From NCBI RefSeq assembly GCF_001633165.1, contig NZ_CP015418.1, positions 2,976,001 to 3,040,000 on the forward strand: a DNA stretch of 64,000 nucleotides. Direction: 5' to 3'. Positions within the stretch are counted from its first letter, which is position 1; each line of letters opens with the position of its first letter. Made by a program: the position numbers and the translations under genes. The notes beneath the pieces were generated by a model that saw only the letters and a program-made list of their open reading frames with translations, had not been told where the DNA came from and made no database searches. This document shows, piece by piece, positions 17,990 through 27,535 of this stretch. Source of the DNA: Rhodovulum sulfidophilum DSM 1374 (GTDB taxonomy: Bacteria > Pseudomonadota > Alphaproteobacteria > Rhodobacterales > Rhodobacteraceae).

Positions 17990-18985
17990 TCAGAACGCCG
18001 CATGCGCGCCCAGTTCGGCGCGCTCCGCTCCGCTGACCAGCCGGGCGTAATAGTCGAACAGCCGGTCGCTGCCATATTCGGGCGTGGCATCGGCATCGTA
18101 ACGTCCGGTTTCGGGATCGAGCAGCAGCATCGACTCGGTGCCGTAATAGCGCCCGATCCGGGCGAATTCGGCCTTGTCGCGGAGCTTTGGCGACACCCGT
18201 CCCAGCGCCGAAAGCAGCGCGACGATCCCGTCCATGACCCCGACCGGCACCTGCTTGATCTTCGGCGGCCGCCCCAGCAGGCGGAACAGCTCCTCGGCCT
18301 GATCGCGCGGCGTGATCGCGGGCCCCGGGCCGCCGATCGGCAGCACCCGGTTCTGCAGCTCCGGATCGTCGAGGCAAAGCGCCATGAACCGGCCCAGATC
18401 GGCATCGCTGATCGGCTTGCAGGCGGTCAGCCGGCCATCGCCGAAGACCAGGAAGGGCTTGCCCGCCCTGACCCTCTCGACCTGGCCCGAAAGCGACTTG
18501 AAGAAGGCGGTGGGCCGGACGATGGACCAGGTCAGCCCCGAGGCCATCAGCTCGGCCTCGAAGGCCAGCTTGGCCTTTTGGAAGGCCAGCAGCGGCTTCT
18601 GCACGCAGATCGCCGAAAGCAGCACCGCCTGATCTGCCCCGGCGGCGCGGGCCGCGGCCAGCGCATGGGAATGGGCCTCGTGATCGATGGCCCATGCATC
18701 GCGGGGCGTACCGGTCCGCGAGGCAAGGCAGGAGACCAGCGCATCGAACCGCTCGCCGCGAAAGCCGTCGGCCGCCAGCGAGGCGGGATCGGTGACATCG
18801 CCGACCCGGACCCGCGCCGCGCCGGGCAGGCCTCGCCCCGGATCGTCGCCCGCGCGCGGCCGCAGGAAGCACACCACCTCATGGCCCCGCGCCAGCAGCG
18901 CGTCGAGCGTGGCCCGGCCGATGGTGCCGGTCGCGCCCAGAAGGAAGATCCGCCGGGGCCGGGGCGACAAAGCGGTATCGGTCAT
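17990..18985 (-). CDS. bciA: Divinyl chlorophyllide a 8-vinyl-reductase, BciA type
   Basis: The 331-residue protein has an N-terminal Rossmann motif LLGATGTIGRATLDAL and the extended-SDR-like body of NAD(P)H-dependent reductases. Blocks such as LLSAICVQKP, VRPTAFFKSLSGQ, DGRLTACKPISD and GGPGPAITPRDQAEELFRLL are those I know from BciA. BciA reduces the 8-vinyl group of divinyl (bacterio)chlorophyllide precursors with NADPH. ATG 18985 has GAGGAG eight bases upstream. The gene is not beside other bch, puf or crt genes, which fits its known scattered placement in Rhodobacter. No TGT-N12-ACA PpsR box was seen in the upstream spacer. It implies a phototrophic host. Confidence 0.88.
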   Translation of the reverse strand: MTDTALSPRPRRIFLLGATGTIGRATLDALLARGHEVVCFLRPRAGDDPGRGLPGAARVRVGDVTDPASLAADGFRGERFDALVSCLASRTGTPRDAWAIDHEAHSHALAAARAAGADQAVLLSAICVQKPLLAFQKAKLAFEAELMASGLTWSIVRPTAFFKSLSGQVERVRAGKPFLVFGDGRLTACKPISDADLGRFMALCLDDPELQNRVLPIGGPGPAITPRDQAEELFRLLGRPPKIKQVPVGVMDGIVALLSALGRVSPKLRDKAEFARIGRYYGTESMLLLDPETGRYDADATPEYGSDRLFDYYARLVSGAERAELGAHAAF

Positions 18986-19139
18986 GGTCTCGGCTCCTCG
19001 GCAGCGGTCCTGAAAGGTCATGGAGGCCCGGAAAGGCATGGGGTCGGCCAGAACCTAAGGCCCCGCGACGGCCAAGGAAAACGGGACGCGGCGTCGCGCC
19101 CCGCCCCGCCGTTTCATCGGGCCTGACCTTTATCCGCCC

Positions 19140-20978
19140 CTATTCGGGAACGATCCGCACCGCGCCCTTGTCGGCCGAGGCCGCGAAATGGGCATAGGCC
19201 TTCAGCGCCTGCGAGACATTGCGCTTGCGCGGCGCGGCCGGTTTCCAGCCCTTCGCATCCTGCGCGGCGCGGCGGGCGGCCAGCTCCTCCTCGGAGACCG
19301 CGAGGTTGATCGAACGGTTCGGGATGTCGATCTCGATCAGATCGCCATCCTGCACCAAACCGATGGCGCCGCCCGAGGCCGCCTCGGGCGAGGCATGCCC
19401 GATCGACAGACCCGAGGTGCCGCCCGAGAACCGCCCGTCGGTGATCAGCGCGCAGGCTTTGCCGAGGCCCTTCGATTTCAGATAGGAGGTCGGGTAGAGC
19501 ATCTCCTGCATCCCCGGCCCGCCCTTCGGCCCCTCATAGCGGATCACGACCACCTCGCCCGCCTGCACCTTGCCGGTCAGGATGCCCGAGACGGCCGCGT
19601 CCTGGCTTTCATAGACCCGCGCCGGGCCCGAGAAGACCAGGATCGAGTCGTCCACGCCCGCCGTCTTCACGATGCAGCCGTCGAGCGCGATATTGCCCTT
19701 GAGCACCGCCAGCCCGCCATCCTTCGAGAACGGCGCCTCGACCGAACGGATCACCCCGGCCTTGCGGTCGGTATCGAGCGAGGGCCAGCTCGAGGACTGG
19801 CTGAACGCCTCCTGGGTCGGAACGCCGCCCGGCGCGGCCAGGAACAGGTTGCGCGCCTCGTCGGAATTGGACCGGCCGATATCCCATTTGTCGATGGCCG
19901 CCCCCAGGGTCGGGGCATGGACGGTGGAACAGTCGCGATGGATCAGCCCGCCCCGGTCCAGCTCGCCCAGGATCGACATGATGCCGCCCGCGCGGTGGAC
20001 ATCCTCGACATGCACATTGGCGGTGTTGGGCGCGACCTTGCACAGGCACGGCACCTTGCGCGACAGTGCGTCGATATCGTCCATGGTGAAATCGACATCG
20101 CCTTCCTGGGCGGCGGCGAGGATGTGCAGGACGGTATTGGTGGACCCGCCCATGGCGATGTCCAGCGCCATCGCGTTCCGGAACGCCTCCTTGGTCGCGA
20201 TCGAGCGCGGCAGCACGCTGGCATCGTCCTGTTCGTACCAGCGGCGGCACAGCTCGACCGCGCGGCGGCCTGCCTCGAGGAACAGCTCCTTGCGGGCGCT
20301 GTGGGTGGCCAGCGTCGAGCCGTTGCCCGGCAGCGACAGGCCCAGCGCCTCGGTCAGGCAGTTCATCGAGTTGGCCGTGAACATGCCCGAGCAGGAGCCG
20401 CAGGTCGGACAGGCGGCGGCCTCGATCCGGGCCAGGTCGTCATCCGAGACCTTGTCATCGGCCGCGGCCACCATGGCGTCGATCAGGTCCATGGACACGG
20501 TGCGGCCGTCGCCCAGCGTGACCTTGCCCGCCTCCATCGGCCCGCCCGAGACGAAGACCGCGGGGATGTTCAGCCGCATCGCGGCCATCAGCATGCCGGG
20601 GGTGATCTTGTCGCAATTCGAGATGCAGATCATCGCATCGGCGCAATGCGCGTTGACCATGTATTCGACCGAATCCGCGATCAGTTCGCGCGAGGGCAGC
20701 GAATAGAGCATCCCGTCATGGCCCATCGCGATGCCGTCATCGACGGCGATGGTGTCGAATTCCTTGGCGATCCCCCCCGCCGCCTCGACCTCGCGGGCGA
20801 CCATCTGGCCCAGGTCTTTCAGATGCACATGGCCCGGCACGAACTGGGTGAAGGAATTGACGATGGCGATGATCGGCTTTCCGAAATCGCCGTCCTTGAC
20901 GCCGGTCGCGCGCCAGAGGCCGCGGGCGCCGGCCATGTTGCGGCCATGGGTGCTGGTACGGGAACGGTATGCGGGCAT
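19140..20978 (-). CDS. ilvD: Dihydroxy-acid dehydratase
   Basis: The 612-residue protein aligns by eye over its length with the E. coli-type enzyme (616 residues). It catalyses the third step of valine and isoleucine synthesis, dehydrating dihydroxy acids to 2-oxo acids. Cysteine motifs CISNCDK (Cys122) and [11 protein letters not shown] (190-200), and the C-terminal [20 protein letters not shown] block, are present. The segment [15 protein letters not shown] lacks the first cysteine of the short [2Fe-2S] type, so a [4Fe-4S] cluster is expected. ATG 20978 has GGAAAG upstream. It is transcribed divergently from the VOC gene across a 105-base spacer. Confidence 0.96.
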   Translation of the reverse strand: MPAYRSRTSTHGRNMAGARGLWRATGVKDGDFGKPIIAIVNSFTQFVPGHVHLKDLGQMVAREVEAAGGIAKEFDTIAVDDGIAMGHDGMLYSLPSRELIADSVEYMVNAHCADAMICISNCDKITPGMLMAAMRLNIPAVFVSGGPMEAGKVTLGDGRTVSMDLIDAMVAAADDKVSDDDLARIEAAACPTCGSCSGMFTANSMNCLTEALGLSLPGNGSTLATHSARKELFLEAGRRAVELCRRWYEQDDASVLPRSIATKEAFRNAMALDIAMGGSTNTVLHILAAAQEGDVDFTMDDIDALSRKVPCLCKVAPNTANVHVEDVHRAGGIMSILGELDRGGLIHRDCSTVHAPTLGAAIDKWDIGRSNSDEARNLFLAAPGGVPTQEAFSQSSSWPSLDTDRKAGVIRSVEAPFSKDGGLAVLKGNIALDGCIVKTAGVDDSILVFSGPARVYESQDAAVSGILTGKVQAGEVVVIRYEGPKGGPGMQEMLYPTSYLKSKGLGKACALITDGRFSGGTSGLSIGHASPEAASGGAIGLVQDGDLIEIDIPNRSINLAVSEEELAARRAAQDAKGWKPAAPRKRNVSQALKAYAHFAASADKGAVRIVPE

Positions 20979-21083
20979 GTCGTGACTTTCCGGCTGGCAA
21001 ATCTTCGGGGTGACGAGTGCGCCCTGCAGCCGAAAAAATCAACCTTTCATTGGCCCTGAGCTTCATGGCAGAGTGGCCGCGCA

Positions 21084-21461
21084 ATGATTTCCGCGCTTGA
21101 TCACCTGGTTCTGACCACCACCGACGAAGAGGCCTGCCTGGCCTTCTATGTCGGCGTTCTGGGCCTTCGGCTCGAGACCTTCGGCGCGGGTCGCAAGGCG
21201 CTGTGCTTCGGCAGCCAGAAGATCAACCTCCACGTCAAGGGCCATGAATTCGAGCCCAGGGCGCATCTGCCGGTGCCGGGCGCGCTCGACCTGTGCTTTC
21301 TGGCCGACCGGCCGCTCGACGCGGTGATCGCGGCGCTTGCCGCGCGCGGCATCCGCCCCATCGAGGGGCCGGTCGCGCGCAGCGGGGCGACAGGCCCGAT
21401 CCGCTCGATCTACCTGCGCGACCCCGACCTGAACCTGATCGAGATCTCCGAACCCGCCTGA
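21084..21461 (+). CDS. VOC (glyoxalase/bleomycin-resistance fold) family protein
   Basis: The 125-residue protein has one complete pair of beta-alpha-beta-beta-beta modules. It starts ALDHLVLTTTDEEACLAFYVGVLGL, and the metal-ligand pattern continues with His in INLHVKGHE and Glu in DLNLIEIS. The VOC fold covers glyoxalase I, dioxygenases and resistance proteins, so the substrate cannot be named. It reads towards the modD-like gene, with four bases between the stops. The ribosome site is weak. Confidence 0.8.
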   Translation: MISALDHLVLTTTDEEACLAFYVGVLGLRLETFGAGRKALCFGSQKINLHVKGHEFEPRAHLPVPGALDLCFLADRPLDAVIAALAARGIRPIEGPVARSGATGPIRSIYLRDPDLNLIEISEPA

Positions 21462-21465
21462 GCGC

Positions 21466-22305
21466 TCAGCCCGGCTCGAAGACCACGTCGATTTCGGCCG
21501 GAAGCGCGTGATAGGGCGCCGAGCTCACCAGCGCATGGACCCCGCTTTGCGCATAGGCCGGGGCGGCGCCTTCGGTGATCGGCCCGGCGGCCAGCGCCTC
21601 GCCCGGCCAGTCCGGCCCCAGCGCGCGCATGGTGGCCGCGACCGCATCGGGGGCCATCCGGGCCAGCAGCAGCCGATCGGCGCCGAGCCGGGCCGCCGCG
21701 AGCGCCTCGTCGCCGTCGCGCACCTCGACCGTCACCCGGCCGTCCGGCGCCGCCTGCCGCAGCCCCGCGATCCGCTCGCCCGGCGCCGCCCGGCCGCCAA
21801 GCGCCCGGCAATCCGACAGCACAAGCGCCGCCTCGGACCCCAGCGCCGGATAGATCGCCGCCCCGCCCGCCGCAACCGCCTTCAGGGCCAGCGGCCGGGC
21901 CCCGGGGATCGCCTTGCGCGGACAGGCCACCGCCACCGCCGGATCGGCCGCGCGCGTGGCCCGCAGGATGCGCGCGGCGCAATCGGCAACGCCCGAGGCC
22001 CATTCCAGCAGCGTCTGCACCGCCTGCGCCCCCCCGACCAGCGCCTCGGCCGGTCCGCGCGCGGCGATCAGCAACGCGCCGGGCTCTGCCCTGGTCCCGC
22101 TTGCGATGGCGGTATCGGCGGCGCAGCCCAGCAGCGCGAACATCCGGGCGGCCTCCTCGGTGCCGCAGACAATGCCGGAGCCGCGCGCCCGCAGCGCAAC
22201 CGACACCATGCGGGCCCGTCGCCCGGACGCGGAAAAGGCCGCGGCGGCGACGGCGCCGTCGCGTTTCAAGAGGCAAGCCAGGGCGGTATCGTCAAGAAGC
22301 AGCAT
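21466..22305 (-). CDS. modD: ModD-like putative pyrophosphorylase (quinolinate phosphoribosyltransferase fold)
   Basis: The 279-residue protein has the nicotinate/quinolinate phosphoribosyltransferase layout. It has an N-terminal RGSGIVCGTEEAARM block, a central segment ACPRKAIPGARPLALKAVAAGG that contains the basic residues of the family, and C-terminal barrel strands. This variant of the Arg-Lys-x-x-Pro-Gly motif is what I recall from ModD, a protein of unproven function often coded with the molybdate transporter modABC in Rhodobacter. No mod genes are near, so the symbol rests on sequence alone. A divergent NadC is the alternative, but no nadA or nadB is adjacent. Confidence 0.72.
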   Translation of the reverse strand: MLLLDDTALACLLKRDGAVAAAAFSASGRRARMVSVALRARGSGIVCGTEEAARMFALLGCAADTAIASGTRAEPGALLIAARGPAEALVGGAQAVQTLLEWASGVADCAARILRATRAADPAVAVACPRKAIPGARPLALKAVAAGGAAIYPALGSEAALVLSDCRALGGRAAPGERIAGLRQAAPDGRVTVEVRDGDEALAAARLGADRLLLARMAPDAVAATMRALGPDWPGEALAAGPITEGAAPAYAQSGVHALVSSAPYHALPAEIDVVFEPG

Positions 22306-22684
22306 CCGGGTCCGATCCTCGATTGAGCGAACCTTGCCTTGGCTGCCCGACCGCAGGCCTCGGTCTGCCGGTCAGGATGCATCGCCGCGCTGCAGTTCGC
22401 TATGTAACTCGACTTCATATCGTAATGCAAGCAAAGGGCATGCCATGTGTCCCGCCCGGAAAAACCGGTGGCTGCTGCGCCGGTTCGGTCACGAAGCGGA
22501 CAGAAACTGTCGATTTGACGACATCGGCACCGCCACAGGGCGACAGGACGCGGATCGGCCGCGATCCGATCCGACCAAAGTCCATAGGCGACTGAATCCG
22601 ACTCTGTCCAAAGCCGAACCATGCTAACCTAGGGGAAACTCCCTACCCAGAACCATAGTCTCGCGCCAGCGGTCGGAGAGCGAA
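22306..22684. other. Intergenic region upstream of a histidine kinase gene
   Basis: These 379 bases have no gene I can support. The spacer between the divergent modD-like and kinase genes is less GC-rich than its neighbours around 22390-22440. It contains a short inverted repeat, TGTCG-N6-CGACA, near 22507-22522. It must hold the promoters for both genes, but I see no clear -35/-10 pair. A ribosome site GGAG at 22675-22678 serves the TTG start at 22685. Confidence 0.4.
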
Positions 22685-25504
22685 TTGCGCAGTACCGGGA
22701 TCGTTTCCGAGAATGGATATCGTCTTCGCAGGCTGGTCCGAGCGGGCCTGGTCTGGCTGCTGGCCGCCCTTGTCCTGATGCTGGGCCACCCCTCCCAGGC
22801 CCGGGCCCAGCTCTCTGGCTCGTCCCCTCCCGCGATCGTCACGGGCTGGCTCGACAATCCGCCGTTCTGGAAAATGACGCCGACGGGCGAGCTCGTGGGC
22901 TTCACGCCCCGGCTGATCGCCGAAATCCGAAACCTGACCGGGCTGCGGATCGAGCCCCGCCGCTATGACGACATGCAAAGCCTGATCGCCGCCCAGATCA
23001 GGGGCGAAAGCCAGCTGATGTTCGCCACCGCCCGGCTGCCCTCGCTTGAGGCCAACCATGTCTTCACCGAGCCGATCGCACGCGCGCATGTGCATCTTTT
23101 CGTCCTGACCGAAAATGCGAACCGGCCCGATTACGTCACCCCCGTCGGCAAGCGCATCGGAACGATACGCCAATATGCCGGGTCCGACACCTCCGGCCTG
23201 CTCGAAAACAACCGGACGGTGCTTTTCGACGAGCCCGCAACGATGCTGCTGAAGCTGCTCTCGGGCGAGATCGACGCCGCATTGATGGCCGAGGACTGGG
23301 TGATGGGCATGGTCCGCAGCGTGCGCCTGGATCACAGGATCGCCGCAGTCGGGCCGCCGATCCTGGAATTCAACCGGGTCATCGCCATCCATAACAGCCG
23401 GGCCGAGTTGCTGGAGCCTCTGAACCGGGCCATCGCCACGCTTCGGGCCAGCGGAACCCTCGAAGATCTGCGCCGGCGATGGCTGCTCGAGGCGGCGCCG
23501 CCACAGCCCGACATCCTGACCGTGGGCGTCGTGAACCTGCCGCCCTTCAGCGAGGCAAGGGACGATGGCACGATAACCGGCTTCTCGGTCGAGGTGATGC
23601 GCGATCTGGGCGAGATACTCGGAATCGAGCTCAGATTTCAGACGGTTTCGCCCGAGGACTGGGCCCGCGGACCGCAAAGCCCGATCGACATCCTGCCGCT
23701 GATCGGGATCACCCCAGAACGCGAATTGCGGATGGATTTCGCCCTGCCGATCCAGGCCATCGATCTGGGTGTATTCGTGCGAAGCGGGCGCCAGGACAAG
23801 TTCGACGGGCTGTCGGGACTGCGTGTCGGCACCTGGCGGGCGGGCGTCGCGAACACCGTGGCCAAACGCAATGCCAGCGACATCCGCCATTTCGACGATT
23901 ATCGCGACCTGCTGACCGCCCTTTTCGAGGACAGGATCGACGCGATCGTCGCCGAGCGCGGCATGCTTTCGCGGATCGCAGGCGAGATGAAACGCGGCGA
24001 CGACATCGCCGAGGCCCCTTTCCCGCGACAGCGCATCTTCCTCGCTCCTGCCCTGCGCCCCGGCCTGCCCACCGTGCGCGAGGCGCTGAACCTCGTCATC
24101 CCCGGCTATCTGGCCTCGCAACGCTATCAGGACCTGCGCGCGACCTGGCTCGGCACCGCGCCGTTCTGGACCGACCGTCGCATCCTGCTCACGCTTGGCG
24201 GCTTCGGGCTGCTGATGGTCCTGGCAATCGGCTACATCCCGGTCCAGCACCACCGGATCCGACAGGAACGGCTGCGCTTCACCGCGGACATGGTCGAGCG
24301 GATCCCGCTGGGGCTCTTGATGGTCGCGTCCAATGGAAGGATCGAATTCGTCAATTCCGCCGCCAAGGCCATCAGCCCGTCGGGCCCCGACCTGATCCGC
24401 GAGGGCGCCGATTACCGGCAGGCGGTGCGGGCGCTGATCAAGGCCGATGCCAGACATTGGGGCACGAACTCGCCCGCCGCACTGGCCGCCGATCTGTCCG
24501 GGCCCAGTCGGCGCGACGGCCATTCCCACGAGTTCCAGACCGCCGACGGCGAGATCTTCCGCTGGTCGAGCTTCGCGCTGCCGGGCAATACGATCCTGGT
24601 CATGGTGCTGAATGTCACCCGCGAACGCCGGCATCTGGCCGAGATCGAGGATCTCAACGCCGAACTCCGCGCCCAGATCGCGATCGTGCAGCGGACCAAT
24701 GCCGAGCTGCGCGACTTCGCCTATGCGACCTCGCATGACCTGAAATCGCCGATCAACACCCTGATGCTGATCGCCGATGCGCTGACCGAAGCCAGCACGG
24801 ACCGGCTTCCCGACGAGGATCTGGCGCTGATCGAGGACATGCACGAGATCCTGGCCCGGATGGCACGAATGATCCGCGACGTCCTCGACTATACCCGCGC
24901 CGTCGGCGTCGGCGGCGAGCAGACATCCGATACCATCGAGCTGTCCGGGGTCGTCGGCGACGTGATGAAGGATCTTGCCGCCGACATCGTCGCCAGCGGC
25001 GCCCGTCTGCATGTCGGCGACCTGCCGCGTCTGACGGGCAATCCCCGCCAGCTTCACCAGCTGATCCAGAATCTGATCAGCAATGCGATCAAGTTTCGCC
25101 TGCCCGGCACGACGCCGGAAATCGACATCGAAACGGTCGCGGCACCGCAGGGCATGGTCGCTTTTGCGGTATCGGATCGGGGCATAGGTATCGAGCCGAA
25201 ATTCCACGACCGCATTTTTCATCTGTTCACACATCTCAATGACACGGATTTGTACCCCGGCAGCGGCCTGGGACTTGCCATTTGCCAAAGAGTTGCGCTC
25301 AATCACGGAGGACGTATCATGGTGCAATCAACCCCGGGGGCCGGAAGCCGTTTCACGGTTTTTCTCAAGGAGAAGCAGGGTGATAAACACATTGATGATG
25401 GTCGACGATTGTCGGTTCGAACGCAAGATGGTCAAGCGCCTCATTCGCAAGACCGGCCTCGTGGAAACGATGCTGGAATTCGGAATGGCAGAGGAGGCCA
25501 TTGA
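22685..25504 (+). CDS. Membrane histidine kinase with two periplasmic family-3 binding-protein domains (BvgS-like)
   Basis: The 939-residue protein has a signal/anchor segment (14-42) and two tandem SBP_bac_3-type sensor domains (about 48-270 and 275-495). A membrane helix (about 500-521), a PAS-like domain (about 540-640), a HisKA domain with His684 in ATSHDLKSP, and an HATPase domain with N-box NLISNAIKF and G-box GSGLGLAICQ follow. Tandem Venus-flytrap sensors are typical of BvgS/EvgS kinases. TTG 22685 is chosen for GGAG six bases upstream. The last 42 residues lie beyond the normal kinase end (FTVFLKEK) and overlap the receiver gene by 125 bases in another frame. No receiver or Hpt domain is fused to it, unlike BvgS. 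Confidence 0.88.
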   Translation: MRSTGIVSENGYRLRRLVRAGLVWLLAALVLMLGHPSQARAQLSGSSPPAIVTGWLDNPPFWKMTPTGELVGFTPRLIAEIRNLTGLRIEPRRYDDMQSLIAAQIRGESQLMFATARLPSLEANHVFTEPIARAHVHLFVLTENANRPDYVTPVGKRIGTIRQYAGSDTSGLLENNRTVLFDEPATMLLKLLSGEIDAALMAEDWVMGMVRSVRLDHRIAAVGPPILEFNRVIAIHNSRAELLEPLNRAIATLRASGTLEDLRRRWLLEAAPPQPDILTVGVVNLPPFSEARDDGTITGFSVEVMRDLGEILGIELRFQTVSPEDWARGPQSPIDILPLIGITPERELRMDFALPIQAIDLGVFVRSGRQDKFDGLSGLRVGTWRAGVANTVAKRNASDIRHFDDYRDLLTALFEDRIDAIVAERGMLSRIAGEMKRGDDIAEAPFPRQRIFLAPALRPGLPTVREALNLVIPGYLASQRYQDLRATWLGTAPFWTDRRILLTLGGFGLLMVLAIGYIPVQHHRIRQERLRFTADMVERIPLGLLMVASNGRIEFVNSAAKAISPSGPDLIREGADYRQAVRALIKADARHWGTNSPAALAADLSGPSRRDGHSHEFQTADGEIFRWSSFALPGNTILVMVLNVTRERRHLAEIEDLNAELRAQIAIVQRTNAELRDFAYATSHDLKSPINTLMLIADALTEASTDRLPDEDLALIEDMHEILARMARMIRDVLDYTRAVGVGGEQTSDTIELSGVVGDVMKDLAADIVASGARLHVGDLPRLTGNPRQLHQLIQNLISNAIKFRLPGTTPEIDIETVAAPQGMVAFAVSDRGIGIEPKFHDRIFHLFTHLNDTDLYPGSGLGLAICQRVALNHGGRIMVQSTPGAGSRFTVFLKEKQGDKHIDDGRRLSVRTQDGQAPHSQDRPRGNDAGIRNGRGGH

Positions 25505-25769
25505 CTATCTGCGCGACCCGTCCTGTCCGAAAATCGACGTCGTCATTCTCGATATCAACATGCCGCGGATGAACGGTTTCGAATTCCTCGAACGGATCTA
25601 CGAGGACTTGCCCGGTCACCTCAGAAACTCGGTGGTCGTGATCCTCACGAGTTCGGAATGCGCCGCCGATATGCGGCAGGCCGAACGTTTTCCGATGGTG
25701 CGAAGCTTCCTGCGCAAACCCATTGGCGAAAACGAAATCTCCCATCTCGACAAGCTGGTCAACGCCTGA
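25380..25769 (+). CDS. Stand-alone response regulator receiver (Rcp1/CheY-like)
   Basis: The 129-residue protein is a single receiver domain. Acidic residues are Asp9 and Asp10, the phosphoacceptor is Asp58 in VVILDINMPRMNG, Thr/Ser is in LTSS and the conserved Lys is in FLRKPIG. GTG 25380 has an excellent ribosome site, AAGGAG at 25367-25372, seven bases upstream, so a start inside the kinase gene is credible. There is no output domain. It is the obvious partner of the upstream kinase and must pass phosphate or act by protein contact. Confidence 0.88.
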   Translation: MINTLMMVDDCRFERKMVKRLIRKTGLVETMLEFGMAEEAIDYLRDPSCPKIDVVILDINMPRMNGFEFLERIYEDLPGHLRNSVVVILTSSECAADMRQAERFPMVRSFLRKPIGENEISHLDKLVNA

Positions 25770-25981
25770 CTGGCCGGCCGCGAGCTGCCGCCAGGGCGCC
25801 CACCACGCTCGGAAGAGGCAGCATTTAATCAATACCATTTTGTCTAATTGCAGCTCCGATCAACCGCTGGATCGTGCTATATATTCTGTGTCGGGCCATT
25901 GCGCGATAAGAGCGAATGACGCTTTCCGGCGGCTTGCATGAAAAACCAGATGCTCCGGCATCGAAACAAAAGGTCGAGCGA

Positions 25982-26371
25982 ATGGCACAGAGCGCACCGA
26001 CTTGTCTCGTCGTCGAAGACACGGCGTTCGACCGCATGATCATGGAGCGCAAGCTCGCTGCATATGCTCAGCCCCTTCAGGTCCGTTTCGTCAGCACCCT
26101 GGCCGAGGCCCGAAACTGTCTTTCCGAGATGCCCATTTCCATCATCTTCCTCGACAACTCCCTTCCTGACGGAAAGGGCGCGAATTTTGCCCTGGAATTG
26201 GCGGCGCATCGCAACTGGATGAAGATCCCGGTGGTCATGGTCAGCGACTGGCCCTCCCCCTTCATGCCCGCCAAGGCAAAGGCAGCCAATGTCGTAGCAA
26301 TATGGACCAAGACCGAGTTCACCGCGCTCACCGTCGCCGAGGTGTTGAAATCGCGCGGCTTGACGGCCTGA
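25982..26371 (+). CDS. Stand-alone response regulator receiver
   Basis: The 129-residue receiver starts at ATG 25982 behind AAAAGG at 25968-25973; an in-frame ATG at 25916 lacks a site. The acidic pair is in VVEDTAFDR, the phosphoacceptor is Asp58 in IIFLDNSLPDGKG, Ser is in VMVSDW, and a Lys near IWTKTEF probably replaces the usual K-P corner. No output domain follows. The 212-base spacer before it is AT-rich, so it may have its own promoter. It converges with the receiver-kinase hybrid gene with 21 bases between. Confidence 0.82.
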   Translation: MAQSAPTCLVVEDTAFDRMIMERKLAAYAQPLQVRFVSTLAEARNCLSEMPISIIFLDNSLPDGKGANFALELAAHRNWMKIPVVMVSDWPSPFMPAKAKAANVVAIWTKTEFTALTVAEVLKSRGLTA

Positions 26372-26392
26372 CCCGAGTTCGCGCTGGTACCT

Positions 26393-27532
26393 TCAGCGGA
26401 TCACGGCGGCACCGTCACTCCGCGTTTTCCAAACTTTCAAAGTAACACTGTCGAAAGGCTTGCGGCCAGTCGGCATCCGAAAGCGCATCAGCGTGCCGCC
26501 ATACGGGTTTGCATCGCACCAGATCCGTCCGCCATGCCGCTTGACGATCTTCTGACAGGTCGCAAGGCCAAGCCCCGTACCCGGCATGTTGGAGGCCTGG
26601 GCCAGGCGCTGGAATGGCTCGAAAATACGCTGTCGGTATTCCTCTGGCACCCCGACACCGCGATCGGCAATTTCGAAAAGCACGTCCCCGTTATCCAGCC
26701 GACGCGCCACGATACGAACGTTCGGCAGCCCGCCCCCGGAATATTTTATTGCATTCTGCACCAAATTCTGAATCAATTGCGCCATCATCGCAGGACTGCA
26801 GAAGACATCGATATCCGGCAGATCCAGATCGATACAGGCCCCGCTTTCACGAATGTCATGATCCAGAAAGGAAAGCGCGTTCTCGACAAGGTCGGAGACG
26901 GAGATGCATTCGAAAACCGGATCTGCATCTGTTCTTATGTGACTGGCGAGCGCCTCGACAAGTTGCGACATCTGCGTCGCGGTTTTCTTCATCAACTCCA
27001 TCAACTTGCGCAATTCCGAAGATTGCGCACCACCGAGTTCTTCATCCAACTGTTCGCATATAAAGCGGATGCTGCGTATCGGGGCCCGGAAATCATGAAC
27101 AAGAACATTCGAGAAGGTCAGAAGCTCCTGACGCTGCTCTTCGACACGTTGGGCAAGCCGAACGACCTCGACCGCACGCACCAGCATGCGTTCCAGGCCG
27201 GTCTGATTGATCCTCGATTTTGGCGTATAATCCGCGGCCCCCGCCAGAATTGATGACTTAGCAATCTGTTCATCTCCCTGACCGGTCATCAGGATAAAGG
27301 CCGCCGTCGGCCATTTCTGCCGAAGCGTCTCCAGCCCGTCCAGACCGTTTTCCCCTGGCATCACATAGTCGAGAAACACTGCATCGAAGGTTTCGGCGAC
27401 ATGGTCGAGAGCGGAATGCACGAGCTCTGCCTCGCATATCGTTCTGCACATCCCCGATCGCTCCAGAAATCTGCGAATGAGCTTCCGGTCTCCGGCATCA
27501 TCATCGATGATCATGACATCCAGATCGCGCAT
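26393..27532 (-). CDS. Receiver-histidine kinase hybrid (cytoplasmic, REC-HisKA-HATPase)
   Basis: The 379-residue soluble protein begins with a receiver domain (1-122; acidic Asp10-Asp12, phosphoacceptor Asp55 in VFLDYVMPGENG, Lys105). A coiled segment leads into an atypical dimerisation box with His146 in VLVHDFRAP, and then an HATPase domain with NLVQNAIKYS and GTGLGLATCQ. The N-terminal receiver suggests that a partner kinase controls this kinase, as in a phosphorelay. It starts three bases after the preceding receiver gene. Codon use in this stretch is less GC-biased than in the flanking operons. Confidence 0.87.
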   Translation of the reverse strand: MRDLDVMIIDDDAGDRKLIRRFLERSGMCRTICEAELVHSALDHVAETFDAVFLDYVMPGENGLDGLETLRQKWPTAAFILMTGQGDEQIAKSSILAGAADYTPKSRINQTGLERMLVRAVEVVRLAQRVEEQRQELLTFSNVLVHDFRAPIRSIRFICEQLDEELGGAQSSELRKLMELMKKTATQMSQLVEALASHIRTDADPVFECISVSDLVENALSFLDHDIRESGACIDLDLPDIDVFCSPAMMAQLIQNLVQNAIKYSGGGLPNVRIVARRLDNGDVLFEIADRGVGVPEEYRQRIFEPFQRLAQASNMPGTGLGLATCQKIVKRHGGRIWCDANPYGGTLMRFRMPTGRKPFDSVTLKVWKTRSDGAAVIR

Positions 27533-27535
27533 CTG

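Noticed and set aside
18986..19139. Search for a PpsR (TGT-N12-ACA) or FnrL site upstream of bciA
   Set aside because: Neither motif is present in the spacer.
22507..22522. TGTCG-N6-CGACA considered as a PpsR site
   Set aside because: The TGT-to-ACA spacing is ten, not twelve, and the downstream gene is a kinase. It is kept only as a plain inverted repeat.
22643..25327. Long minus-strand open frame antisense to the BvgS-like kinase
   Set aside because: Same cause: reverse reading of GC-rich codons gives an open frame. The plus strand has all kinase and sensor motifs.
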